The position numbers and the translations under genes are program-made. 64,000 nucleotides of DNA from Nectonema munidae (taxonomy: Eukaryota; Nematomorpha; Nectonematoida; Nectonematidae), in NCBI GenBank assembly GCA_030549495.1, contig JAUIRK010000288.1, forward strand, positions 610,190-674,189, written 5' to 3'. A model generated the notes under the pieces. That model saw nothing but the letters and a program-made list of their open reading frames with translations. It was not told where the DNA came from and did not search any database. This document shows positions 59,601 through 64,000 of this stretch, piece by piece; the first letter of the stretch is position 1, and every line of letters begins with the position of its first letter.

Positions 59601-62054
59601 GATATTCAGCATGAATAATTTGTCAACCAATCCCAGTTCAAAAGTTTTTTTTGATGAAATCATTCGTGATGTTCATTGTTCAATTAGCAAAAGTTGTCCA
59701 CCTTCTTCATCTAAAAGACTCTCTCTTTCACGCAAACCGAAAAAAATGGGCAAATTTAATTTAAATTTAAACTTATTTTGATAGTGACTAAATTTTAACA
59801 TATTGACATCTGAGACAGTTTTGATAACTCTGACCTTTTAAACATTTTCATATTTTCTACCCATCTTAGTGAAATGATAAATCTTTCTTTTGATCACACA
59901 TTCTTTTTTTAATTTGTTTTGAGGTTGCTTCCTTCTCTGATAATAATTTTCAAAAGATTTTATAATGCGTTTTGTTTTTCTTTTTTAAAGTAAATATTTC
60001 ACACTCAACATGATTGAAGAAAGTATTATAAGTCTAAATATTAAAATATATATATATATTAACCTTATTAGCCAAACTGGAGTACAGAAATAAGCATAGT
60101 CGATTTGGTATAAAAACCAATATTTTATTTAAAATGTTCAAAATATATTTTGGACACACTTTTAAACCTAAACCGCAATATTGATTGAAGCTTTTGATAT
60201 TTTTAAATCTTAAATGCAAAAACTGAGTTTAAAAATGAAACCAGCATCGTCAATTTGCTATAAAAAGATTTTCTTAAATTTTAAAAATATTCCTTTAGAC
60301 ATCACATGCAAACTGCACATTTGATCGAGGCCTCCAGATATTTTGAAACTATAAATGACAAAAATGAGATCAGAAATGAAACTAGCAGAGTTGGTTTGCT
60401 ATAAAAATTTATAATTTCATGTAAAATTAAAGACAATATTTTGGATATAGATTTTAGATGTAAACAGAACATTTGAATGACACTGATGGATATTTAAAGC
60501 AGCAAAATGCTGAGATTATTTGCTAGGGAAAGTATTTTGAGGATATGGCACAATCTTTCTTCAATATTTTCTACCATTTCATCTACTCTAAAATAATCAC
60601 TGGGGGAATTGATTTTATGATTTGATGAGGTTTTTTTATTTTCAGACGAATAGCTTCAAAGGGTGCGTACGTGAGTTTACTCTGAATGAGAAGTTAGTGG
60701 GGACTCCTTCGCGACTGATCAACGAGCAGAAGTGCAATGCTATTGCCGAACCTGGTATCTACTTTCCATTAAACGGAGGCTACGTCGTTATCGGTAAGCC
60801 TCTTCCTTTGGCGAAATTGTGAATGAATTATAAGTGAGGTGTATTGTGTGTGCATAACGCAATAGATTCGGAGTTTTCCCTGTACAAAGAAATGAACATA
60901 ATCTTGCAAATCAAACCACGTTCCACAAATGGCATCATTTTTTCCGCAACATCCCACCACAACCACTACTTCAATTTAGAATTGATTGACAGCTCCTTGA
61001 TACTTAGCTTAGATTATGGATCTGGCCAAGTGACATCCATCATTGAGAATGCTCTTGACGCAGACCTGTACAGATTATGTGATGGCAAGTGGCATACGAT
61101 TGAAAGTAAGTTTCTTACGTTTTGCTATTCTTCTCTGAACAAAAGCGTTCCTTTTACGAACAAGTATTCTATTATGTCACAACGTGATAGTAGTGGTATG
61201 AGCGTTGAGTCTCGGTATTGCTCGAAATTCAAACACTGGCTGTATCTTCAAAAATATTTTAGGGAGATAAATGTTTGGAATCAAGTAATACCATAAATTT
61301 ATTAACCTTTAAAACAGCAACAACAATAATTAGTAGATAAGATTAAAAAAGAAATGTTTTCTTGGTGAAATAGTGCTATGAAAGATTTTTTTACAAAGAT
61401 TTTCATTTTTTTGTTAGCTGAGCGTTCTATTAAGAGAAATTTCACTATAAACTGTTTATAGTATACAAATATACAAATCTGACTATAATAACTTAATTTT
61501 GCAAAAAAATAAGAAAGATCAATAGCTTCGTTAGTTTTTAAGAAGTGTAAACTTAAAGAAATGTATTTTTACGGTATTCTGATTTGTAAAATGAGGACGA
61601 GATTCTAAATTCTTACTACTGCTAGAAAACAATTCAATGGGCTGAAGTTTGCTCAACTCCGGTTTTGGAGGATAATGGTGTAACATTCCTTATTTGTGAA
61701 ATTTAATCAAAATGATTAAAAAAAATTTAGTACTCAAAGCCACTGAAATTTTAACGATGAGTATCGATGGAGCGTACGTTGATCCATCCATGATCCCAAC
61801 TGAAGAAAAGAGCGAAACACTTTCCAACTTGTATCTTGGTGGTGTCCCTGGTATGAAGGAAGATATTTCTATACACACTTGATCGCATACCTATAGCATT
61901 TGATATTTTAGACATTTCTAAGTCGCGAGGTGTGAAAACAAGCGAAAAATTCGTGGGCTGTATTCGAGAAATATCACTCAATGGCAAACCCATTCAAGTC
62001 AAGAACGATATGTATTATGGAAACGTTTATTTGTCTTCATGTCCAACCAATTAG
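8690..62054 (+). CDS. LanA: Laminin subunit alpha, alpha3/5 class (LanA / LAMA5 type), 50 exons
   Basis: Secreted basement-membrane glycoprotein, the alpha chain of a laminin heterotrimer. I joined 50 exons by reading both splice sites and phase at every junction; all introns are GT-AG. Lengths sum to 11,109 nt, so 3,702 residues plus TAG at 62052-62054, against about 3,700 for LanA and LAMA5. Domains by residue: signal about 1-18, LN 20-268, LEa 269-811, LF 812-1382, LEb 1383-1591, L4 1592-1768, LEc 1769-2105, coiled coil 2106-2708, LG1 2709-2888, LG2 2890-3072, LG3 3073-3278, LG4 about 3330-3516, LG5 3517-3702. The LF domain separates this from alpha1/2-type chains (wing blister). No stop or frameshift lies inside any exon. 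Least certain are exon 34 (72 nt, coiled coil) and the acceptors of exons 17 and 18. Exon coordinates are given under the domain entries. Confidence 0.95.
8856..11612 (+). other. Intron 1
   Basis: Holds the hAT element at 9597-10415. The flanks, 8856-9596 and 10416-11612, are AT-rich with nothing recognisable. Confidence 0.8.
9597..10415. mobile_element. Non-autonomous hAT element with 8-bp target duplication
   Basis: Ends CAGAGCTGTGGAGTCGG and, inverted, CAGGGTTGTTGAGTCAG match at 13 of 17 positions, with further GACTCC repeats just inside both ends. Flanking 8-mers are ATCATAAT (9589-9596) and ATCATGAT (10416-10423), one mismatch. No transposase blocks seen inside its 819 bp. Confidence 0.8.
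11807..13445 (+). other. Intron 2
   Basis: AT-rich. ACAATGAAACCTCTCCACGT at about 12233 resembles a mariner-type terminus but I found no partner; otherwise nothing. Confidence 0.6.
13683..14616 (+). other. Intron 3
   Basis: Contains a 260-bp repeat copy at 13830-14090, listed separately. The rest is unremarkable. Confidence 0.6.
13830..14090 (+). repeat. Dispersed repeat copy A (pair with 56252-56630)
   Basis: CACTAATTTACCGAAAGCG and the following AACCGTAATT, then TACTTTTAAACTATT, then ATGCACTCAAAAT-like sequence and a GTGAATTAATCGGTT segment occur in the same order as on the opposite strand of intron 45. Probably a MITE with TAACC-rich ends; the ends are diverged here. Confidence 0.55.
14788..15945 (+). 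other. Intron 4
   Basis: AT-rich with nothing recognisable on either strand. Confidence 0.6.
16160..16749 (+). other. Intron 5
   Basis: A short direct repeat, TTGTACGATTCTGA, occurs at about 16237 and 16258. Nothing else seen. Confidence 0.6.
17413..18159 (+). other. Intron 7
   Basis: A dinucleotide AC microsatellite at 17943-17961. Nothing else seen. Confidence 0.6.
20148..20300 (+). mobile_element. tRNA-derived SINE
   Basis: GGTGGCATGGCTGTTGGTTGAG contains a box A-like TGGCTGTTGG (20153-20162), and TGTTCGATTTCTC contains a box B-like GTTCGATTTC (20196-20205), spaced as in a tRNA promoter. It continues into a tRNA-unrelated body (TTGTTCATAGTTTGACATAA) that recurs at 36588-36665. A real tRNA gene is unlikely because a cloverleaf cannot be closed. 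Confidence 0.6.
21798..21838. repeat. Poly-G/poly-C palindrome
   Basis: Seventeen G, then TGGTCA, then eighteen C: a perfect 17-bp hairpin stem with a 6-base loop, in otherwise AT-rich intron DNA. Confidence 0.85.
22730..23446 (+). other. Intron 12
   Basis: AT-rich with nothing recognisable. Confidence 0.6.
24606..26319 (+). other. Intron 16
   Basis: GTTCCGTTCGGGTTAAGGAG then GTTTGACTG (24857-24888) resembles a mariner-type terminus in reverse; the other end may lie near 24770. The rest is AT-rich with no coding potential. Confidence 0.5.
26715..27742 (+). other. Intron 18
   Basis: The middle part (27050-27330) is less AT-rich and may be an old repeat, but I could not assign it. Confidence 0.5.
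27918..29578 (+). other. Intron 19
   Basis: AT-rich throughout with nothing recognisable. Confidence 0.6.
29769..30057. mobile_element. hAT-like MITE
   Basis: Begins CAGGGGTCGGCAAAGTAG, a classic hAT terminus related to the one at 2409. The 10-mer ATCTAACTCA occurs at 29761-29770 and again at 30058-30067, consistent with an 8-bp target duplication ATCTAACT. The right terminus (TTAGCCG) is diverged from the left. No coding content. Confidence 0.6.
30594..32121 (-). mobile_element. PiggyBac element with TTAA at both ends
   Basis: Left TTAA (30590-30593) then CCCCAGGACTACGAGAGGGG; right end, read inward on the - strand, TTAA (32122-32125) then CCCTAGTATTACCAAG. Both have a subterminal GGGGTTAA-TGAC-CTTT block. 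Outer repeats match at about 10 of 14. Coding remains on the - strand are faint: a Cys-rich stretch ([14 protein letters not shown]) at 30840-30930 could be the C-terminal zinc-binding region. At 1.53 kb it is shortened or heavily decayed. Confidence 0.7.
32629..34155 (+). other. LanA: LanA exons 21-23: LEb array
   Basis: End of exon 32416-32764, then 33606-33955 and 34015-34155. There are four whole laminin EGF-like units and the first part of a fifth ([11 protein letters not shown]), which is interrupted by the L4 domain as in other laminin alpha chains. Recognisable segments are [46 protein letters not shown] and [11 protein letters not shown]. Junction 21/22 is phase 1; junctions 22/23 and 23/24 are phase 0. 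The intron between exons 22 and 23 is only 59 bp. The 33606 exon aligns with the LAMA5 stretch running from LCDELTGQC to GQCYCKE, from memory of the family. Confidence 0.93.
32765..33605 (+). other. Intron 21
   Basis: AT-rich with nothing recognisable. Confidence 0.6.
34364..35030 (+). other. Intron 24
   Basis: Contains the hAT MITE at 34503-34641; nothing else seen. Confidence 0.7.
34503..34641. mobile_element. hAT MITE with 8-bp target duplication
   Basis: Ends CAGGGGCGTAGCCAGA and, inverted, CAGTGGCGTAGCCAAA, matching at 14 of 16. Flanking 8-mers ATTCATTG (34495-34502) and ATTCAGTG (34642-34649) differ at one base. A run of 18 C sits inside at 34539-34556. Only 139 bp; non-coding. Confidence 0.85.
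36588..36665 (+). mobile_element. SINE body fragment
   Basis: CTCATCGATATCAATTTGTT, then CATAGTTTGACATAAG and GAAAACACACCCACGGTA match the body of the SINE at 20148-20300; the tRNA-like head is missing. Confidence 0.65.
37830..40815 (-). mobile_element. Nearly full-length, broken LINE (APE-type non-LTR retrotransposon)
   Basis: Read on the - strand from 40815 down: a 5' region (GATAGCTTTGGACAGCAGTT), an apurinic endonuclease domain (about 40560-39900) with [36 protein letters not shown] and NQIDFIF, a linker (39740-39360), and a reverse transcriptase (about 38980-38540) with [35 protein letters not shown] and the catalytic FADDLAILA. The C-terminal part runs through [10 protein letters not shown] to [12 protein letters not shown] with stop at 37858-37860. 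Several frameshifts, many in expanded homopolymers (20 C at 40411-40430, T runs at 39160-39360), leave it inactive. The endonuclease resembles proteins annotated as craniofacial development protein 2-like; clade not assigned. It inserted antisense to LanA. Confidence 0.87.
41589..42855 (+). other. Intron 27
   Basis: Contains the coding relic at 42050-42390 on the - strand; the rest is AT-rich and unassigned. Confidence 0.6.
42050..42390 (-). pseudogene. Fossil of an unassigned repetitive protein (EHxERFxQDI motif)
   Basis: The - strand shows [20 protein letters not shown] and then [20 protein letters not shown], and further along [11 protein letters not shown]. From memory, the order KHFLGN...KxxVxxMIxxYxKLG...SDEHGERFHQDI characterises an uncharacterised protein family found in many copies in invertebrate genomes, probably of mobile origin. 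It is broken and only a part is present. I cannot name the parent element or say whether it is transposon- or virus-derived. Confidence 0.5.
43311..43967 (+). other. Intron 29
   Basis: Contains the exact tandem duplication at 43739-43926; otherwise AT-rich and unassigned. Confidence 0.7.
43739..43926. repeat. Perfect 95-bp tandem duplication
   Basis: Bases 43739-43831 recur without a difference at 43834-43926 (unit opens AAAATTTTACTGAGTTAGAA), period 95. Identity over 93 bp in an intron where all other repeats are diverged points to a very recent event or an assembly duplication. Confidence 0.92.
44149..44551 (+). other. Intron 30
   Basis: Nothing recognisable. Confidence 0.6.
44696..45356 (+). 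other. Intron 31
   Basis: Nothing recognisable apart from a false mini-exon at 44751-44776, discussed under rejected items. Confidence 0.6.
46086..46211. mobile_element. Mariner-like MITE with perfect 29-bp inverted repeats
   Basis: Arms 46086-46114 and 46183-46211 are exact inverted copies containing ATCGTTGGCTCCCCTTAC. TA sits at the putative outer ends, suggesting a Tc1/mariner-type non-autonomous element. The spacer is 68 bp and non-coding. Perfect arms imply a recent insertion or gene conversion. Confidence 0.75.
46245..46830. repeat. Tandem repeat, units of about 135-161 bp
   Basis: Units start at CGATTCTTTGATTA (46245, 46380, 46541). Units one and two share GACAAATATAATATTTAAAA, GCAAAGTATAGGTAATAAC and ACATCGTATGAGGTAGCAAA almost without change; the third is more diverged and a partial fourth (ACATCGTCTCCCCGAATGAG) follows near 46770. 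The first unit lacks about 26 bases present in the others. Confidence 0.8.
47450..48576 (+). other. Intron 35
   Basis: Contains a G/C/T/A-homopolymer stretch (47877-47957) next to a hAT-like element (47970-48315). GTCAACATTTGTTAATACGG at 48363 resembles a mariner-type end. Confidence 0.6.
47970..48315. mobile_element. hAT-like non-autonomous element
   Basis: Left end CAGGGCTCCTCAACATTTTT and inverted right end CAGTGTTTATCAACCCAGG agree at the positions usual for hAT ends (CAGxG...TCAAC). I see no clear 8-bp duplication, so the limits are uncertain. Confidence 0.45.
49157..49478 (+). other. Intron 37
   Basis: Nothing recognisable. Confidence 0.6.
49650..51156 (+). other. Intron 38
   Basis: TAA microsatellite at 49902-49924; the remainder is AT-rich and unassigned. 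Confidence 0.6.
51674..52341 (+). other. Intron 40
   Basis: Mostly the hAT element at 51781-52254. Confidence 0.7.
51781..52254. mobile_element. Non-autonomous hAT element with target duplication
   Basis: Starts CAGCGACGTAGGCAGC and ends, read inverted, CAGGGTGGCCAGACAT. Flanks TATTTACA (51773-51780) and TATTTGACA (52255-52263) differ only by one inserted base. GGGGCCCC-rich blocks lie just inside both ends. No coding content in 474 bp. Confidence 0.7.
52604..54455 (+). other. LanA: LanA exons 41-43: LG2 domain
   Basis: End of 52342-52688, exon 53916-54182 and the first 73 codons of 54235-55006. Visible are [13 protein letters not shown] at the start, [34 protein letters not shown] and the closing [11 protein letters not shown]...YQGCP cysteine pair. 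Intron 42 is 52 bp, the minimum size in this gene; a reader without phase control would run through it in frame with a stop. The coding sequence around 53990-54180 is markedly more GC-rich than the flanking introns, as in several LG exons. Confidence 0.93.
52689..53915 (+). other. Intron 41
   Basis: Nothing assigned; 53040-53160 is slightly repeat-like (CCGGTT motifs). Confidence 0.6.
54456..55234 (+). other. LanA: LanA exons 43-44: LG3 domain and LG3-LG4 linker
   Basis: Rest of exon 54235-55006 (at 772 nt the largest exon) plus 55065-55234. LG3 runs from [15 protein letters not shown] through [19 protein letters not shown], the [13 protein letters not shown] segment and [11 protein letters not shown] to LDVCNIE. 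After the last cysteine comes a linker rich in Ser, Pro and Thr ([19 protein letters not shown]) that separates LG1-3 from LG4-5, as in other laminin alpha chains. I see no obvious dibasic furin site in this linker, unlike the processed linkers of some vertebrate alpha chains. Intron 43 is 58 bp. Confidence 0.92.
55235..55908 (+). other. Intron 44
   Basis: Begins with a short direct repeat (TTATTTCTTATAGTTATTA) and is otherwise unremarkable. Confidence 0.6.
56069..56757 (+). other. Intron 45
   Basis: Mostly the dispersed repeat at 56252-56630. Confidence 0.6.
56252..56630 (-). repeat. Dispersed repeat copy B (pair with 13830-14090)
   Basis: Inner inverted ends, TAGTGATTAACCGTG against TTAGTTAATCACCGGTTAAT, suggest a MITE. 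The - strand matches intron 3 over several blocks, for example CTAATTCACCGAAAGCGAAC and TACTTTTAAACTATT in the same order. Confidence 0.55.
57400..58850 (-). mobile_element. PiggyBac transposon with transposase relic
   Basis: On the - strand, from high to low coordinates: an N-terminal block near 58500-58700 ([12 protein letters not shown], then [13 protein letters not shown] in another frame), [14 protein letters not shown] at 58200-58260 (after the second catalytic Asp), [12 protein letters not shown] with YRIDHKSRN around 57740-57830 (third Asp region), and a Cys-rich C-terminal end at 57420-57520 ([19 protein letters not shown]). Stops and frameshifts separate these. The outer part at 58808-58835 (CTCAAAATGAG) matches the piggyBac terminus at 5805, and 58751-58800 nearly equals 63766-63810 at the edge of the next copy, so these belong to related families. 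Confidence 0.8.
60087..60470. repeat. Diverged tandem repeat, three units of about 145 bp
   Basis: GAAATAAGCATAGTCGATTT (60087), GAAACCAGCATCGTCAATTT (60237) and GAAACTAGCAGAGTTGGTTT (60378), each followed by G-TATAAAAA and by an A/T-rich arm ending in a TAAA-TGC-AAC segment. Spacing 150 and 141 bp. Units are 65-75% alike by eye, so the array is old. Confidence 0.65.
60734..62054 (+). other. LanA: LanA exons 47-50: LG5 domain and C-terminus
   Basis: End of 60646-60793, then 60866-61105, 61731-61850, 61912-62054. LG5 begins [13 protein letters not shown] and continues with [29 protein letters not shown] (exon 48 end), [10 protein letters not shown] and LYLGGVP (exon 49), and [16 protein letters not shown]...SSCPTN-stop (exon 50). 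The final cysteine four residues from the C-terminus matches the family end. The exon 49 acceptor is placed at tttag before 61731, since it restores the [16 protein letters not shown] register; a nearby alternative AG would change only a few residues. Introns 47 and 49 are 72 and 61 bp. Confidence 0.92.
61106..61730 (+). other. Intron 48
   Basis: Nothing recognisable. Confidence 0.6.
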
Positions 62055-62075
62055 ATTTCTTTATACTTTTTTTTC

Positions 62076-62081
62076 AATAAA
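62076..62081 (+). terminator. Poly(A) signal AATAAA after LanA
   Basis: AATAAA 22 bases after the stop codon, in a T-rich context. Implies a very short 3' untranslated region of a few dozen bases, unless a more distal signal is also used. Confidence 0.65.
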
Positions 62082-62497
62082 TAGTTCACTTTTTTCACTA
62101 TAAATTTCACTTTCGCAAAATGGACTGGGAGTTTTACGTCAGGTTTAAATTTAGCAGTGAAATTACTCCAACTAACTTATATAAAACTTACACTTAAATT
62201 GCCATCTAAATTTACAAAACTGGTTCAAGTTAAAAATGTTAGTTATAAATAACATAACAGAAAATGGTAAACAATAAAGCGTGAATTATTGAAAATTAAC
62301 GCCATCTAAAATAAAGAAAGACCTAACAAAATGTATAAAGTATATGTATATTTGAAACTTTTGTAGTTTTTGAGAGAACTCTACAAAAAAATCGAACAAT
62401 TTAATTTAAATTTATTGGCATTTAAAATTAAAAGATGAGTTATTACCAAAAACATAGTTCTTCATGCATTCATTTTGAACAGTTCTGACATGTGTAT
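62082..62497. other. Intergenic spacer after LanA
   Basis: AT-rich; no gene. May contain the 3' terminus of the piggyBac copy that follows. Confidence 0.5.
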
Positions 62498-63850
62498 TTA
62501 GTATGCACTTTGCAAATGGGGTTTTTTGTTGCAAATTTCACACTTTCTTGTTCCTCGTTTCTTAGGTTTACATGTTGATACATAGCAATAACCACGAGAA
62601 GAGGAGGAAGAAGTCTGAACAATCGTTTGTTCGATCCCATAGAAGAGAATCAGGTCCTTTGTGAGAGAGTGCGTTTGAGGGTCGTTGCACCTGTTTACCA
62701 TGGAGAGCTCACCCAACTTTAAACATAATTCTCTTATATTGAAGATGTGAAATCTCCTTGCATCCTATTACAGGTATCGACGCCTGACTTGAATTTATTA
62801 TAGTCGAGCAAATTTTCGGGCTTTTGTTTCACGCTTCTCAATTCAATTTTACCAAGATGCCGAGAAGATAATGCATAAACAAATTTAAAATTTTTTCTAG
62901 CAGAAGGTATATAAGCAGTCAAAGAGGCATAATCAGTGTACAGAAACGTGCTGTCACATTTGGCTAATTTCAAGTCTTTCAGGTCTAAAAATTTGAGGCA
63001 TAAAGCGTCTACTAGCCACCACAGTTCCACAAACTGTGTAACCGTGATCTTTAGCCCATTTGCAAAGGTTATGCGAAGTAAAAAAATCTATCCATGTATA
63101 TTCCGGTACCTTTGTGTAGATTTGGGCTCATTACTATAGTTTTTTTTAACTATTTCTTCTGAGGAAAAATAACATTTATCTTGAAGACCCGGTATGTATA
63201 TTTCGGGTTTAAAAACATAAAAAGTGCGGGCATCATTGCAATGATAACATTTGATGCCATAGCGCCCGGGTTTTGATCGGTCATACACTCTCAATGATCT
63301 TCTTCCACGAAATTTTATTAGCTGTTCATCTATAGTAACGCAATCTTCAGGTGTGTAATATTTGGATCAAACTTGATAAAAGTGGTCATGTAGAAAGCGA
63401 ACTAGAGAGAACTTATCATTAGGATCTCTTTCAGTTTTATGATCAAAACGTATGAACCTTTGTACAAATAAAAACATGTCACGGTTCATCGCAACGAAAT
63501 AAGCTAATAAATCAGCCACAGAAAACTTGTCGAAGCAATATTTAATATTTTGAAACGCACCAGGTTCTAATCTTAAAAAAGTTTTTATTACAAAAAGTGT
63601 TTCAAGCAAAATATATCCAGCCGATAAAGTAGACTAGTGTCTACTTTCCATTGCTTATTTATATGGATAATAATACACCATTTTTATATAAGCAATTTCA
63701 TTTTCAGCATCTGGCCTCTGATTATGGCAGACGCCATTTTCACCCCTCAATTTGTTTTTATTATTAAATAATTTTTTACTAAATTGTAAATTTTATTATA
63801 AAATTAACTCACTAATTAATTTTAAAAAGTTTTAACTATTTCAAAAACTT
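62498..63850 (-). mobile_element. PiggyBac transposon, third copy, transposase relic
   Basis: Transposase blocks in order on the - strand: FVAMNRDMFLFVQRFIRFDHKTERD (63420-63490), VTIDEQLIKFRGRRSLRVYDRSKPGRYGIK (63245-63335, first catalytic Asp in IDEQ), GYTVCGTVVASRRF (near 63020), FKFVYALSSRHLG and PENLLDYNKFKSGVDTCNRM (62760-62880, third Asp in GVD), and a C-terminal cysteine region RKCEICNKK (62530). The DNxFTS block with the second Asp is not visible between 63090 and 63180, apparently deleted, and several frame changes occur. The copy is therefore inactive. Its start-side flank (63766-63810) repeats 58751-58800. The segment from 63850 to 64000 shows nothing. Confidence 0.85.
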
Positions 63851-64000
63851 ATTAGTTAAGTTTATTCCAATCAGTAACGGTTGCAATTCTTATCTCCCGC
63901 TTCAGCTTCTGAATTTATTTGGCAACAAAAGCTAACAACACCAAAAAAATGAGATCTTCATTACTTGAAAAGAAAAAGTTTCACTAACAACAAATGAGAA

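Larger units (their letters stand above)
57116..60645 (+). other. Intron 46
   Basis: Second-longest intron. Contains a piggyBac relic (57400-58850, - strand) and a tandem array (60087-60470). Between 58850 and 60050 no coding blocks could be assigned. Confidence 0.7.
55909..60733 (+). other. LanA: LanA exons 45-47: linker end and LG4 domain
   Basis: Exons 55909-56068, 56758-57115 and the start of 60646-60793. A cysteine segment ([11 protein letters not shown]) opens the distal pair. LG4 shows [82 protein letters not shown] and the closing [11 protein letters not shown]...EQKC pair. LG4-5 of laminin alpha chains typically bind dystroglycan, heparin and sulfatides; whether this protein does is not shown. 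Intron 46, which separates [16 protein letters not shown] from TNSFKGCV, is 3,530 bp and contains a piggyBac relic and a 145-bp tandem array. Confidence 0.93.

Overview
The window is AT-rich eukaryotic nuclear DNA dominated by one gene: a laminin alpha chain of the alpha3/5 class (arthropod LanA, vertebrate LAMA5) on the + strand. From splice sites, reading phase and family knowledge I place 50 coding exons between 8690 and 62054. They sum to 11,109 nt, an exact multiple of three, giving 3,702 residues plus a stop. LanA and LAMA5 are about 3,700 residues, so the gene looks complete. Domain order is signal peptide, LN, LEa array, LF (the alpha3/5-specific domain IV), LEb, L4, LEc, coiled coil, LG1 to LG5. 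A poly(A) signal follows 22 bases after the stop.

Layout: 1-8.6 kb is upstream DNA with no host gene. It holds a 16-bp tandem repeat, fold-back elements, a decayed hAT transposase, a piggyBac end and LINE 3' debris. From 8.7 to 62.05 kb is the laminin gene. Its introns fall into two classes: 19 of 49 are 52-88 bp, and the rest are mostly several hundred bases to 5.8 kb and carry transposons. These include several non-autonomous hAT elements (three with near-perfect 8-bp target duplications), a TTAA-flanked piggyBac, a second piggyBac, a nearly full-length but broken LINE in intron 25, a mariner-like MITE, tRNA-derived SINE copies, a perfect 95-bp tandem duplication and two longer tandem arrays. 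From 62.4 to 63.85 kb a third piggyBac transposase relic lies on the - strand, 0.4 kb past the gene.

Organism: an AT-rich invertebrate, probably an arthropod. The mix of hAT, piggyBac and fold-back elements would suit a copepod such as a sea louse, but that is an impression, not shown by the sequence. The encoded protein would be secreted, join a beta and a gamma chain through its coiled coil, polymerise through its LN domain and bind cell receptors through LG1-5 in basement membrane. I found no second host gene, no functional tRNA or rRNA gene and no new protein-coding system. The least explained coding relic is a small - strand fragment in intron 27 with an EHxERFxQDI motif.
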